Origin: Stenotrophomonas nitritireducens | Lineage (GTDB): Bacteria; Pseudomonadota; Gammaproteobacteria; Xanthomonadales; Xanthomonadaceae | NCBI RefSeq assembly: GCF_001431425.1 | Contig: NZ_LDJG01000008.1 | Location: 169,676 to 233,675, forward strand | DNA length: 64,000 nucleotides | Reading direction: 5' to 3' | In this document: positions 48,708 to 56,306 of the stretch, in pieces | How the letters are laid out: the number at the start of each line of letters is the position of its first letter | Numbering within the stretch: position 1 is the stretch's first letter | Program-made: the position numbers and the translations under genes | Notes under the pieces: model-generated | Databases searched by the model: none | Told to the model about the DNA's origin: nothing | The model's input: the letters and a program-made list of their open reading frames with translations, nothing else

Positions 48708-48852
48708 GGGCGGAATTGCCCGACCCTTCCGGGGCACGGCGCAGCGCAAGCAGTCAGGGGTCAACGACGGCCGCCAGGCCGCAAGCGCCATCGGCGCGCA
48801 GCCCTTGACGGCGAGCAAGCCGTGGCACGATGAAGGGAACAGCAAGACCGCC
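48708..48852. repeat. Duplicated non-coding leader, copy 1 (upstream of DUF2958)
   Basis: About 145 bp that match 49495-49643 upstream of radC, with the same blocks in the same order. These are GGGCGGAATTGCCCG, CACGGCGCAGCGCAAGCAG, TCAGGGGTCA, ACGGCCGCCAGG, CCCTTGACGGCGAG, and TGAAGGGAACAGCAAGACCG. TTGACG (48805-48810) and CACGAT (48826-48831) resemble a promoter on the plus strand, pointing away from the gene. On the minus strand ACGGC-TTGCTC-GCCGT can form a hairpin. Confidence 0.75.
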
Positions 48853-48894
48853 TCCCTCACACCTCCGCGCACCCCAGTTTTTGACAAGTGCCCA

Positions 48895-48930
48895 GCACGC
48901 GCAGGCCCGCGAGGGCCGGAGTCGCGCCAC
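48895..48930. repeat. Repeated structured element, copy D (short)
   Basis: GCACGCGCA, hairpin GGCCC-GCGA-GGGCC (48904-48917), then GGAGTCGCG. Lacks the AAGCGAAGC lead of the other copies. It lies between copy 1 of the leader and the radC stop. Confidence 0.6.
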
Positions 48931-48965
48931 CAGGCGCAGCAAAAAGGGGGCCGAAGCCCCCTCGG

Positions 48966-49475
48966 TCAGATCAGGCCGCGTTCGGCGAAGGACATGGTGC
49001 TGCCGCCCGCCACGACGATGTGATCCAGCGTGCGGACATCCACCAACGCCAGCGCCTCCTTGAGTCGCTGGGTCAACACCTTGTCGGCGCCGCTCGGCTC
49101 GGGATTTCCGCTCGGGTGGTTGTGCGAAACGATGACCGCCGCCGCATTGAGCCGCAGCGCCTCCTTGACCAACTCGCGCGGATACACCGATGCGCTGTCG
49201 ATGGTGCCGCGGAACATCTCCGCGTACTCGATCAGGCGATGCTGCGTATCGAGGAACAGCACCGCGAACACTTCGTGCTCGAAGCCAGCCAGCTTGGCGC
49301 GCAGGTACTCCTTGACTGCCGCCGGCGAACTGAACGAGGTACCGCGCTGCATCTTGTGCTCGATGGCCTGGCGCGCGGCCTCCAGAATCTGGTCTGCCGT
49401 CGCCAGCAGGTAGCGGCCTTGTGCATCGCGCACCATCAGCGAGGCATCGAACGAGGAAAAGGACAGTTGCGACAT
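48966..49475 (-). CDS. radC: RadC family JAB-domain protein
   Basis: A 169-residue protein. The JAB/MPN metal motif is AAVIVSHNHPSGNPEPSGAD, preceded by VLFLDTQHRLIEYAEMFRGT. RadC-like proteins are common on ICEs and plasmids; a role in DNA repair or anti-defence is unproven. It lacks the N-terminal helix-hairpin-helix of chromosomal RadC. 20 bp upstream of its start begins the second copy of the duplicated leader. Confidence 0.92.
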   Translation of the reverse strand: MSQLSFSSFDASLMVRDAQGRYLLATADQILEAARQAIEHKMQRGTSFSSPAAVKEYLRAKLAGFEHEVFAVLFLDTQHRLIEYAEMFRGTIDSASVYPRELVKEALRLNAAAVIVSHNHPSGNPEPSGADKVLTQRLKEALALVDVRTLDHIVVAGGSTMSFAERGLI

Positions 49476-49494
49476 GATCGCGCTCCGGTTGCTC

Positions 49495-49643
49495 GGGCGG
49501 AATTGCCCGGAACCGTCGCCAGCACGGCGCAGCGCAAGCAGTCAGGGGTCACAGACGGCCGCCAGGACGCAAGCGCGCACAAGCGCGCGCCGCCCTTGAC
49601 GGCGAGAACGCCGTGATACGGTGAAGGGAACAGCAAGACCGCC
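49495..49643. repeat. Duplicated non-coding leader, copy 2 (upstream of radC)
   Basis: Matches 48708-48852 block by block. TTGACG (49596-49601) and TACGGT (49617-49622) are 15 bp apart on the plus strand. On the minus strand ACGGCG-TTCT-CGCCGT and GCGCGC-TTGT-GCGCGC form hairpins. Non-coding. Confidence 0.75.
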
Positions 49644-49677
49644 CACACCCCGCCCACTGCACACACTCGGCTTTTGG

Positions 49678-49790
49678 GGCAAGCGAAGCGCGCAGGCCCT
49701 CAAGGGCCGGAGGCGTCAGGGGTCAAAGCCGAATGGCCGCGACTCGGAACGAGGCGCGGGGCGCAGCCCGCGAGCCCGACGGCGGTACGC
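49678..49790. repeat. Repeated structured element, copy C
   Basis: GGCAAGCGAAGCGCGCA, hairpin GGCCC-TCAA-GGGCC (49695-49708), GGAGGCGTCAGGG. The tail (AAGCCGAATGGCCGCGAC, then CGGGGCGCAGCCCGCGAGC) is nearly the same as in copy A. It lies about 35 bp after leader copy 2. Confidence 0.7.
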
Positions 49791-49829
49791 CGGGACGCCA
49801 TGCGGTTCTGTCTGCTGACGATTTGCGCA

Positions 49830-49861
49830 ATGATTCAATAGATGTTGTATTATCGAATCAT
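49830..49861 (+). promoter_or_regulatory. Probable ArsR operator/promoter
   Basis: Inverted repeat ATGATTC (49830-49836) and GAATCAT (49855-49861) flank a likely -10 TATTAT (49848-49853). The right arm overlaps the arsR start codon at 49860. TTGCGC 19 bp upstream may be the -35. The layout predicts a leaderless arsR transcript repressed by ArsR bound over the start. Confidence 0.55.
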
Positions 49862-50189
49862 GAACGAAGCCCAAGCCGTTTCCGCCCTGAGTGCCCTGGC
49901 CCATGCCCAGCGGCTGCGCGTGTTCCGCGCCCTGGTCGTCGCCGGCCCCGAAGGGCTGACGCCCAGCATCCTGGCCGACCAGCTCGACGTGGCCCGCAAC
50001 ACCCTGTCCTTCCACCTGAAGGAATTGGCCCATGCTGGCCTCGTCACGATCGAGCAGCAGGGCCGCAACCTGATCTACCGCGCCGAGTACGGCCACATGA
50101 ACGGCCTGATCGGCTACCTGACCGAGCACTGCTGCCAGGGCGGCGTGTGCGAGGTCAACCCGTCTTCCGCCACCTGCACCACCTGCTGA
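49860..50189 (+). CDS. arsR: ArsR-family arsenic-responsive repressor
   Basis: A 109-residue SmtB/ArsR winged helix. It reads EAQAVSALSALAHAQRLRVF, SILADQLDVARNTLSFHLKE and HAGLVTIEQQGRNLIYRAEY. A C-terminal cysteine group (EHCCQGGVC...CTTC) likely binds arsenite. First gene of the arsenic operon, 11 bp before the next. Start placed at MNEAQ; an upstream in-frame ATG at 49842 lies within the operator. Confidence 0.93.
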   Translation: MNEAQAVSALSALAHAQRLRVFRALVVAGPEGLTPSILADQLDVARNTLSFHLKELAHAGLVTIEQQGRNLIYRAEYGHMNGLIGYLTEHCCQGGVCEVNPSSATCTTC

Positions 50190-50200
50190 AAGGACCTCCC

Positions 50201-50668
50201 ATGAAACGCTTCCACGTCCACCTGCACGTCGATGACCTGAACCGCAGCATCGGCTTCTATTCCCAACTGTTCGCCGCGCAGCCCGCACGCACCGAGAGCG
50301 ACTACGCGAAGTGGATGCTCGAAGACCCGCCGGTCAACTTCGCCATCTCCACGCGCGGCAGCAAGCCGGGCATCGACCACCTGGGCATCCAGACCGACGA
50401 TGCCGAGGAACTGGCCGGCCTGAAGGCCCGCGCGCAGGCCGCCGACATGGCACTGCTCGACGAAGGCGCCACGACCTGCTGCTACGCGCGCAGCGAGAAG
50501 CACTGGATCACCGATCCGCAAGGTGTGGCCTGGGAGCACTTCCACACGCTGGGCAATATCCCCGTGTTCAACGAAGCGTCCCAGCCCGCGACGGGCACAG
50601 CCGCGGCGTGCTGCGCGCCAAACGATGGTCGCGCTGCTGCTGCGACGCGCTCTGCCTCCTGCTGCTAA
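50201..50668 (+). CDS. ArsI/CadI-type vicinal-oxygen-chelate protein
   Basis: A 155-residue glyoxalase-fold protein: KRFHVHLHVDDLNRSIGFYS, then ATTCCYARSEKHWITDPQGV. The C-terminal Cys groups are AACCAPN and SASCC. ArsI cleaves C-As bonds of organoarsenicals and CadI is a related cadmium-induced protein; the Cys pair fits ArsI-like arsenic binding. Which substrate is used is not decided by the sequence. Confidence 0.8.
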   Translation: MKRFHVHLHVDDLNRSIGFYSQLFAAQPARTESDYAKWMLEDPPVNFAISTRGSKPGIDHLGIQTDDAEELAGLKARAQAADMALLDEGATTCCYARSEKHWITDPQGVAWEHFHTLGNIPVFNEASQPATGTAAACCAPNDGRAAAATRSASCC

Positions 50669-50680
50669 CGCGAGGCGCTC

Positions 50681-51178
50681 ATGACGACAGAGACCACCTA
50701 CAACGCGCTGTTCATCTGCACGGGCAATTCGGCGCGTTCCATCCTGGCCGAAGGCATCCTCAACGAATTGGGCAAGAGGCGGTTCCGCGCCTACTCGGCA
50801 GGCAGCTACCCCAAGGGCGAAGTCCATCCGCTGGCGCTCACCACACTGGAGCGGCTGCATCTGCCGACGACCGGCTACCGCAGCAAGAGCTGGGACAAGT
50901 TCGTGGCGCCCGGCGCGCCGGTCTTCGACTTCATCTTCACCGTCTGCGACAACGCCGCCGGTGAAGCGTGCCCCGTCTGGCCGGGCAAGCCGGTCTCGGC
51001 CCACTGGGGTGTACCCGATCCGGCGGCCGTCGAAGGCAGCGAGGAACAGCGGCGCAAGGCGTTCATGGACGCCGCGCTGACTTTGCGCCGACGCATCGAA
51101 TTGTTCCTGTCGCTGCCACTCCAGCGGCTCGATGCCATGTCGCTGCAGCACGAGCTGCGCGCGATCGGCAAACAGTGA
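50681..51178 (+). CDS. arsC: Arsenate reductase, low-molecular-weight phosphatase type
   Basis: A 165-residue reductase converting arsenate to arsenite. The P-loop FICTGNSARS has Cys 13 and Arg 19. Further residues are YSAGSYPKGEVHPLALTTLE and FTVCDNAAGEACPVWPGKP, which hold the redox cysteines. Thioredoxin-coupled type. 12 bp after arsI-like. Confidence 0.9.
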   Translation: MTTETTYNALFICTGNSARSILAEGILNELGKRRFRAYSAGSYPKGEVHPLALTTLERLHLPTTGYRSKSWDKFVAPGAPVFDFIFTVCDNAAGEACPVWPGKPVSAHWGVPDPAAVEGSEEQRRKAFMDAALTLRRRIELFLSLPLQRLDAMSLQHELRAIGKQ

Positions 51179-51187
51179 GGTAGCACG

Positions 51188-52279
51188 GTGGCCGTACAGA
51201 CTGAAGCCGGTGCTACCGCACCGACGTTCTCGATGAGCGCCTTCGAGCGCTACCTGACGGTATGGGTGCTGCTGTGCATCGTCGCCGGCATCGCCCTGGG
51301 CCAGCTCGCGCCCGGCGCGTTCCAGGCCGTCGGCCGCATGGAAGTGGCCCAGGTCAATCTGCCGGTCGGCCTGCTGATCTGGATCATGGTGATCCCGATG
51401 CTGCTCAAGGTGGACTTCGGCGCGCTCGGCCAGGTGCGCCAGCACTGGCGCGGCATCGGCGTCACGCTGTTCGTGAACTGGGCGGTCAAGCCGTTCTCGA
51501 TGGCGCTGCTGGCCTGGCTGTTCATCCGCCAGGTCTTCGCCGAGTGGCTGCCGGCCGACCAGCTCGACAGCTACGTCGCCGGCCTGATCCTGCTGGCCGC
51601 CGCACCCTGCACGGCGATGGTGTTCGTCTGGAGCCGGCTGACCGGCGGCGATCCGATGTTCACGCTGTCGCAGGTGGCCCTGAACGACACCATCATGGTG
51701 TTCGCCTTCGCGCCCCTCGTCGGTCTGCTGCTCGGGTTGTCGGCCATCACCGTGCCGTGGGACACGCTGTTGACCTCGGTGGTGCTCTACATCGTCATCC
51801 CGGTCATCATCGCGCAGGTCTGGCGCCGCGCGCTGCTGCGCCAGGGCCAGGCGACGTTCGACCGCGCGCTGGCGCGCATCGGCCCTCTGTCGATCGCGGC
51901 GCTGCTGCTGACGCTGGTGCTGCTGTTCGCCTTCCAGGGCCAGGCCATCCTCCAGCAGCCGCTGGTGATCGCCATGCTGGCGGTGCCGATCCTTATCCAG
52001 GTGTTCTTCAATTCCGGCCTGGCCTACTGGCTCAACCGCAAGGTGGGCGAGAAGCACAGCATCGCCGGCCCCTCGGCGCTGATCGGCGCGAGCAACTTCT
52101 TCGAGTTGGCCGTGGCAGCGGCCATCAGCCTGTTCGGCTTCCATTCCGGCGCCGCGCTGGCCACCGTGGTCGGTGTGCTGATCGAAGTGCCGGTGATGCT
52201 GCTGGTCGTGCGCGTGGTCAACCGCTCGCGTGGCTGGTACGAACAGGCTCCGCGCAACGGAGGAAGGCATCCGGCATGA
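51188..52279 (+). CDS. acr3: ACR3-family arsenite efflux permease
   Basis: A 363-residue permease from a GTG start with ten or so hydrophobic segments. The ACR3 motif LLAAAPCTAMVFVWSRLTGG holds the functional Cys, and NFFELAVAAAISLFGFHSGA lies in the second half. It exports arsenite made by the two reductases. Start overlaps nothing; ATGA overlaps the fused reductase gene downstream. Confidence 0.94.
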   Translation: MAVQTEAGATAPTFSMSAFERYLTVWVLLCIVAGIALGQLAPGAFQAVGRMEVAQVNLPVGLLIWIMVIPMLLKVDFGALGQVRQHWRGIGVTLFVNWAVKPFSMALLAWLFIRQVFAEWLPADQLDSYVAGLILLAAAPCTAMVFVWSRLTGGDPMFTLSQVALNDTIMVFAFAPLVGLLLGLSAITVPWDTLLTSVVLYIVIPVIIAQVWRRALLRQGQATFDRALARIGPLSIAALLLTLVLLFAFQGQAILQQPLVIAMLAVPILIQVFFNSGLAYWLNRKVGEKHSIAGPSALIGASNFFELAVAAAISLFGFHSGAALATVVGVLIEVPVMLLVVRVVNRSRGWYEQAPRNGGRHPA

Positions 52280-53106
52280 GCCTCGTCACGATCTACCACA
52301 ACCCGGACTGCGGCACGTCGCGCAACACGCTGGCGCTGATCCGCGCCAGCGGCATCGCGCCCACGGTCATCGAGTACCTGAAGACGCCACCTGACCGCGA
52401 AACCTTGCAGGCGCTGATCGCACAGATGGGCATGCGCGTGCGGGACGTGCTGCGCGTCAGGGACACGCCGTACAAGGAACTCGGGCTGGATGCCGCCCGT
52501 TGGAGCGATGACGAATTGATCGACCAAATGCTGGCGCACCCGATCCTCATCAATCGGCCCATCGTGGTTTCGTCCCTGGGCGTGCGCCTGTGCCGCCCCT
52601 CGGACACGGTGATTGAGCTGCTGCCGCAGCGACCGGCGGGCGAGATTCGCAAGGAAGACGGCACACCGCTGCTGGTGGACACGCCGATCGCGGGAAGCGA
52701 CACGGGCCTCACCACGGCTTTGCAGGAGGCCGGACTTCCCGCGGATGATCTGACCGAACCGGGGCGCAGCTTCTTCGCCTATGCCACGGTGACAGGCGAG
52801 CGCGTGGGCTACGGTGGCTTCGAGCATATGGGCCGGGATGTGCTGGTGCGCTCCCTGGTCGTGCTGCCGCACGCACGCCATCGCGGCATTGGCGGCGCCA
52901 TGCTGGCGTTACTACTGCGACGCGCCTTCGATCAAGGCGGGCGTGACGCCTGGCTACTGACCACGACGGCGGCGCCGTTCTTCGAGCGCGGGGGCTTCAA
53001 GCCGGTGGATCGCAAAAGCGCACCGACTTCTGTGCTGGCGACGCGGCAGGCTGCGAGCTTGTGTCCCGCCAGCGCAGCGTTGCTTAGGCGGCCGATCCAT
53101 TTGTAG
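52276..53106 (+). CDS. Fusion of glutaredoxin-type ArsC with an ArsN2-like acetyltransferase
   Basis: A 276-residue protein with two domains. Residues 1-140 are ArsC (IYHNPDCGTSRN, Cys 12; PILINRPIVV), a glutaredoxin-coupled arsenate reductase. Residues 145-276 are GNAT-like (RSLVVLPHARHRGIGGAMLA, the acetyl-CoA loop at about 192-211; TTTAAPFFERGGF), like ArsN2 of arsenic islands. The join is in one frame without stop. A second arsenate reductase in the operon, here with a built-in acetyltransferase. Confidence 0.88.
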   Translation: MSLVTIYHNPDCGTSRNTLALIRASGIAPTVIEYLKTPPDRETLQALIAQMGMRVRDVLRVRDTPYKELGLDAARWSDDELIDQMLAHPILINRPIVVSSLGVRLCRPSDTVIELLPQRPAGEIRKEDGTPLLVDTPIAGSDTGLTTALQEAGLPADDLTEPGRSFFAYATVTGERVGYGGFEHMGRDVLVRSLVVLPHARHRGIGGAMLALLLRRAFDQGGRDAWLLTTTAAPFFERGGFKPVDRKSAPTSVLATRQAASLCPASAALLRRPIHL

Positions 53107-53116
53107 TGCAGAACCG

Positions 53117-54172
53117 TCAGGACTCGCGCTGCTCGATCTGCAACCGTGCCCGTTCGGTCGCCTGCTGCAACCGCTCGCCCAGCACTGCACGCGGCGGCAA
53201 GGTGGTCAGGTACTCGGCAACGTGGATGCCGGACTTATCCAACTCCAGCAATTCGATCTGCTCGCGCTTCTTGCCGGTGCAAAGGATGATCCCCAGTGGC
53301 GAGGCCTCTTCCGGCTCGCGCTCGTGCTTGTCGAGCCAGCGCAAGTAAAGCTCCATCTGCCCTTTGTACGCCGCCTTGAACTCGCCGATCTTCAACTCCA
53401 CTGCCACCAGCCGGCGCAGCTTGCGGTTGTAGAACAGCAGGTCGAGGTGGAAATCCTCGTCGTCGATCTGGATGCGCTTCTGCCGGGCGACGAAGGAGAA
53501 ACCCGCGCCCAGCTCCAGCAGGAAGGATTCCATTTCGCGGATGATGGCCGCTTCCAAGTCGCCTTCCTGCCAGGTGTCGCGCAGGCCCAGGAAATCGAGG
53601 ATGTACGGGTCGCGCATGACCAAGGCCGGCGACATGCGCTGCGCATCGCGCAGGGTCGCCAGTTCCTGCGCGATCGTCTCGCCCGGCTTTTGGGACAGCG
53701 CCGTGCGCTCGTACAGCATCGAGTCGATGCGCTCGCGCAGCGTCCGCACGCTCCAGCGTTCGACACTCGCCATCTGTGCGTAGTAGTCCCGCTGGAGCGG
53801 GTCTTTCAGCGGTATCAGTGCGATGAAGTGCGTCCAGCTCAATTCTCGTATCAGTGATACGAGAATCTGCTCGTCGGGAAAGGTGGCTGCGAACTGCACC
53901 ATACGGCGCAAGTTTTGCTCGGCAAAGCTGCTGCCGTACTCCTTCACCAACTGCGCCGCCAGGGTGGGCAGGACTTCCTTGCCATAGGCACCCCGGCGCC
54001 CATCCAAGACCTGCGTGCGGATGCGCTGGCCGATGCGCCAGTAGAGCGTTGTCAGTTCGCTATTCACCGTCGAGGTGGCGCGCTTGCGCGCCGCCTCGAT
54101 CAGTGCCCGAATGTCGCCCAGCAGCGCCGACGGTGCTGCGGGCGATGCCACGGATGACCGGCGCCCGTTCAT
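53117..54172 (-). CDS. YhcG/DUF1016-family PDDEXK nuclease
   Basis: A 351-residue protein. The N-terminal DUF1016 helix domain has TTLYWRIGQRIRTQVLDGRR. The C-terminal nuclease core is DEDFHLDLLFYNRKLRRLVA, then VELKIGEFKAAYKGQMELYL, with the D...E-x-K residues. The gene overlaps int by 4 bp and so is co-transcribed with the integrase. A role in element maintenance or defence is possible; unproven. Confidence 0.85.
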   Translation of the reverse strand: MNGRRSSVASPAAPSALLGDIRALIEAARKRATSTVNSELTTLYWRIGQRIRTQVLDGRRGAYGKEVLPTLAAQLVKEYGSSFAEQNLRRMVQFAATFPDEQILVSLIRELSWTHFIALIPLKDPLQRDYYAQMASVERWSVRTLRERIDSMLYERTALSQKPGETIAQELATLRDAQRMSPALVMRDPYILDFLGLRDTWQEGDLEAAIIREMESFLLELGAGFSFVARQKRIQIDDEDFHLDLLFYNRKLRRLVAVELKIGEFKAAYKGQMELYLRWLDKHEREPEEASPLGIILCTGKKREQIELLELDKSGIHVAEYLTTLPPRAVLGERLQQATERARLQIEQRES

Positions 54173-55368
54173 GCTGCCGCCTCCGCAAGCTGGCGCGCGC
54201 CCGTGATGGCCTTGCGCCGGCTGGCCACCAACTCGGCCGCATCACGCACCGGCTTGTCCTCGGTGTGGACGTAGTGCATGAACATCGCCACGGTCTTGTG
54301 GCCTGTCAGCTTCATGCCCACTTTGGTCGGCACGCCCGAATTGGCAATGTCGGTGGTCGAGCGGTGACGAATGCCGTGCGTGCCGACGTGCGGGACGCCA
54401 GCGGCCTTGAGCGCCCGGCACCAGCCGCCATAGTGTTCGCCAAAGGTCAGGTGCTTGGTCGGGTCGTTCGGCGACGGTAGGACATAGGGGCAGCCCTCCC
54501 GGCGCGGCGCCGTCGAAAGCAGCCGATAGGCTTCCTCGCTCATAGGCTTGGAAATACCGCCGACCTTGCTGTCGGGCCACACCACGCGCCGGTTCTCGAA
54601 GTCCAGCCAGCTCCATTCGAGCGGGCAGATTTCGGAGCGTCGGGCGGCGAACTCGAATTGCAGCCGGATCGCCAGCGGGATGACGTAGTTCTCCAGCCCT
54701 TCCGCCTCCAGCTTCTCCAGATGGCGGAAGATCCGCACCATTTCCTCGTCCACGATGAGTCGGGTTTCCTTGCCCGGCGGGTACATCGGGACGTGGCGGC
54801 ACGGATTGGTGCCGTCCGGGCGGAAACCCCACACTTCGGCCAGGTTGAACATCTTGCGCAGCACGCCGAAGGTCTTGTTCGCCTCGGTCGGCTTGTAGGC
54901 CAGCTTTTCCATCAGCCCGGCAATGTCGGGCCGCTTCACGTCATGCACCTTCTTGCGGCCCAGCAGCGGGATGATGTTGCGGTCGATGACGCCTTGATAG
55001 CCTTCCTGCGTGCTGGGCTTGTTGCGCTTCTTGGAGTAGTCCTCCATGAACTTCTTGCACAGCTCGGCCATCGTGGGCGCCTTGCGCGCCTCGGCCCTGG
55101 CGCCGCCGGGGTCGCCGCCCCGGCGAACCTCGGCCAGCCAGTCCTGTGCCTTGACTCGTGCCTGTTCGACGGTCAGCTCCCCGTACAGCCCCAGCGAGGG
55201 CTTGCGGGGCTGGCCGGAGTTCGTGCGGTACTGGAGCATGAACACCCGGCGGCCCGTCGGGGTAATCTTGCACAGGAAGCCGGGCACCACGGTATCCCGC
55301 AGTTCAACATCCTTGGCCTGGGGCTGGGCCGCCTCCACGGCGGTCTTGGTGAGCTTGATCTTTGCCAT
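54169..55368 (-). CDS. int: Site-specific tyrosine integrase of the ICE
   Basis: A 399-residue P4-type recombinase. Arm-binding DUF4102 domain at 1-90 (MAKIKLTKTAVEAAQPQAKD, then GELTVEQARVKAQDWLAEVR). A core-binding helix bundle follows, then the catalytic domain: R243 (AARRSEICPLEW), H331 and R334 (HGIRHRS), H357 (LTGHKT) and Y366 (MHYVH). The start was placed at MAKIKL, the family's usual start; the open frame extends a little further. It lies about 175 bp inside the right end. Confidence 0.95.
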   Translation of the reverse strand: MAKIKLTKTAVEAAQPQAKDVELRDTVVPGFLCKITPTGRRVFMLQYRTNSGQPRKPSLGLYGELTVEQARVKAQDWLAEVRRGGDPGGARAEARKAPTMAELCKKFMEDYSKKRNKPSTQEGYQGVIDRNIIPLLGRKKVHDVKRPDIAGLMEKLAYKPTEANKTFGVLRKMFNLAEVWGFRPDGTNPCRHVPMYPPGKETRLIVDEEMVRIFRHLEKLEAEGLENYVIPLAIRLQFEFAARRSEICPLEWSWLDFENRRVVWPDSKVGGISKPMSEEAYRLLSTAPRREGCPYVLPSPNDPTKHLTFGEHYGGWCRALKAAGVPHVGTHGIRHRSTTDIANSGVPTKVGMKLTGHKTVAMFMHYVHTEDKPVRDAAELVASRRKAITGARQLAEAAA

Positions 55369-55542
55369 GATGACTCCTTGGAACGACCCGGATTCCAAGA
55401 GCCAGATAGGAGCGGCGCGAGGGAAAACCGGGTCAAGTTTCAGAAAGCACCGGCATATGATGGACGCGCGTAAGCTATTGATAAACCTGCTGTATCGAGC
55501 TATGGCGCAGTCCAGCGAACTACCGGGCTGGAGTCATCGTGA

Positions 55543-55552
55543 AACAAAAAAG
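55543..55552. repeat. Right attachment-site repeat of the ICE
   Basis: AACAAAAAAG, the same as 3260-3269. It overlaps the T-tract of a chromosomal terminator. Int upstream and chromosomal genes downstream fit the element boundary. Confidence 0.65.
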
Positions 55553-55568
55553 CGGCCCGCAGGCCGCT
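55546..55568 (-). terminator. Terminator of the chromosomal gene at 55596, used as insertion site
   Basis: On the minus strand AGCGGCC and GGCCGCT form a 7-bp stem with a four-base loop, then TTTTTT. It lies just after the stop of the gene at 55596-56291. The A-run is the attachment repeat, so insertion preserves the terminator. The 55369-55542 gap before int has no gene. Confidence 0.8.
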
Positions 55569-55595
55569 CGCGTGTTCCCGATACCGATGGGCGGC

Positions 55596-56291
55596 TCAGC
55601 CCGGCGGCGAAGCCGGCGCGCCGGCCGCATCGGCCGGTGCGGCGATGCCCTTTAGCTCGCGGTAGCGGGCCAGGGTCTCGGCGATCTCCACGTCCAGCGC
55701 CTTGCGCTGCTGCTCGAAGGCCGCCTGCAGCCGCAGCTGGGCGAGCAGTTCGGTGTGGCGCTGGCGGATGTCCCCGGCCTGCTTGTCGGCCACCTTCTGC
55801 CCGGCCAGCTCGCGGTCGCCCGCCACGGAAAGCTGGGTCGCCAGTGCCTCGCGCAGGCTGCCCACGTTGTAGATGGCGGTCTTGATGTTGTTGTCGACGA
55901 TGGCCGCGCGTTCGTTGAACACACGGCGCAGCGCGTCCTCGCTGCCGTAGGTGGACAGCATGGCCTGTTCGGTGCGCCTGCGGGTTTCCGCCGCGGCCGC
56001 ATCCACCTGCGCCTGCGCCGCCGCCAGTTCCGCATCGGCGCGTTCCTCGGCGGTGAGCGCGCGCTGCACCTCGGCGCCGCGCAGGCCGCTGCGCGCGTTG
56101 AACTCCTGGCGCGCGCTGTTGACCGCTTCCGGCGGCAGGGTATCCGAACAGGTCCGCTCGCCGCGGGCGTTGTCCCAGCAGTAGAGCTTCTTGCCGGTAT
56201 CGGCCGGTTTGTTCTGCGCCAGCGCCGGCGCGGCCAGCGCAGCCAGCGCCAGCAGCATGCCCGCAACGGCGGTGGACGGATTCGGCCTCAT
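55596..56291 (-). CDS. Exported DUF4124-like coiled-coil protein
   Basis: A 231-residue periplasmic protein. Signal peptide ends ALAAPALAQ; KLYCWDNARGERTCSDTLPP is the short Cys-containing DUF4124-like start. A long helical, Ala/Glu/Gln-rich region follows (ERADAELAAAQAQVDAAAAE). Function unknown; from memory it is conserved next to pyrE in Xanthomonadaceae. It lies 15 bp after pyrE on the same strand. Confidence 0.7.
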   Translation of the reverse strand: MRPNPSTAVAGMLLALAALAAPALAQNKPADTGKKLYCWDNARGERTCSDTLPPEAVNSARQEFNARSGLRGAEVQRALTAEERADAELAAAQAQVDAAAAETRRRTEQAMLSTYGSEDALRRVFNERAAIVDNNIKTAIYNVGSLREALATQLSVAGDRELAGQKVADKQAGDIRQRHTELLAQLRLQAAFEQQRKALDVEIAETLARYRELKGIAAPADAAGAPASPPG

Positions 56292-56306
56292 GGCAGCCCC
56301 CTGCGG

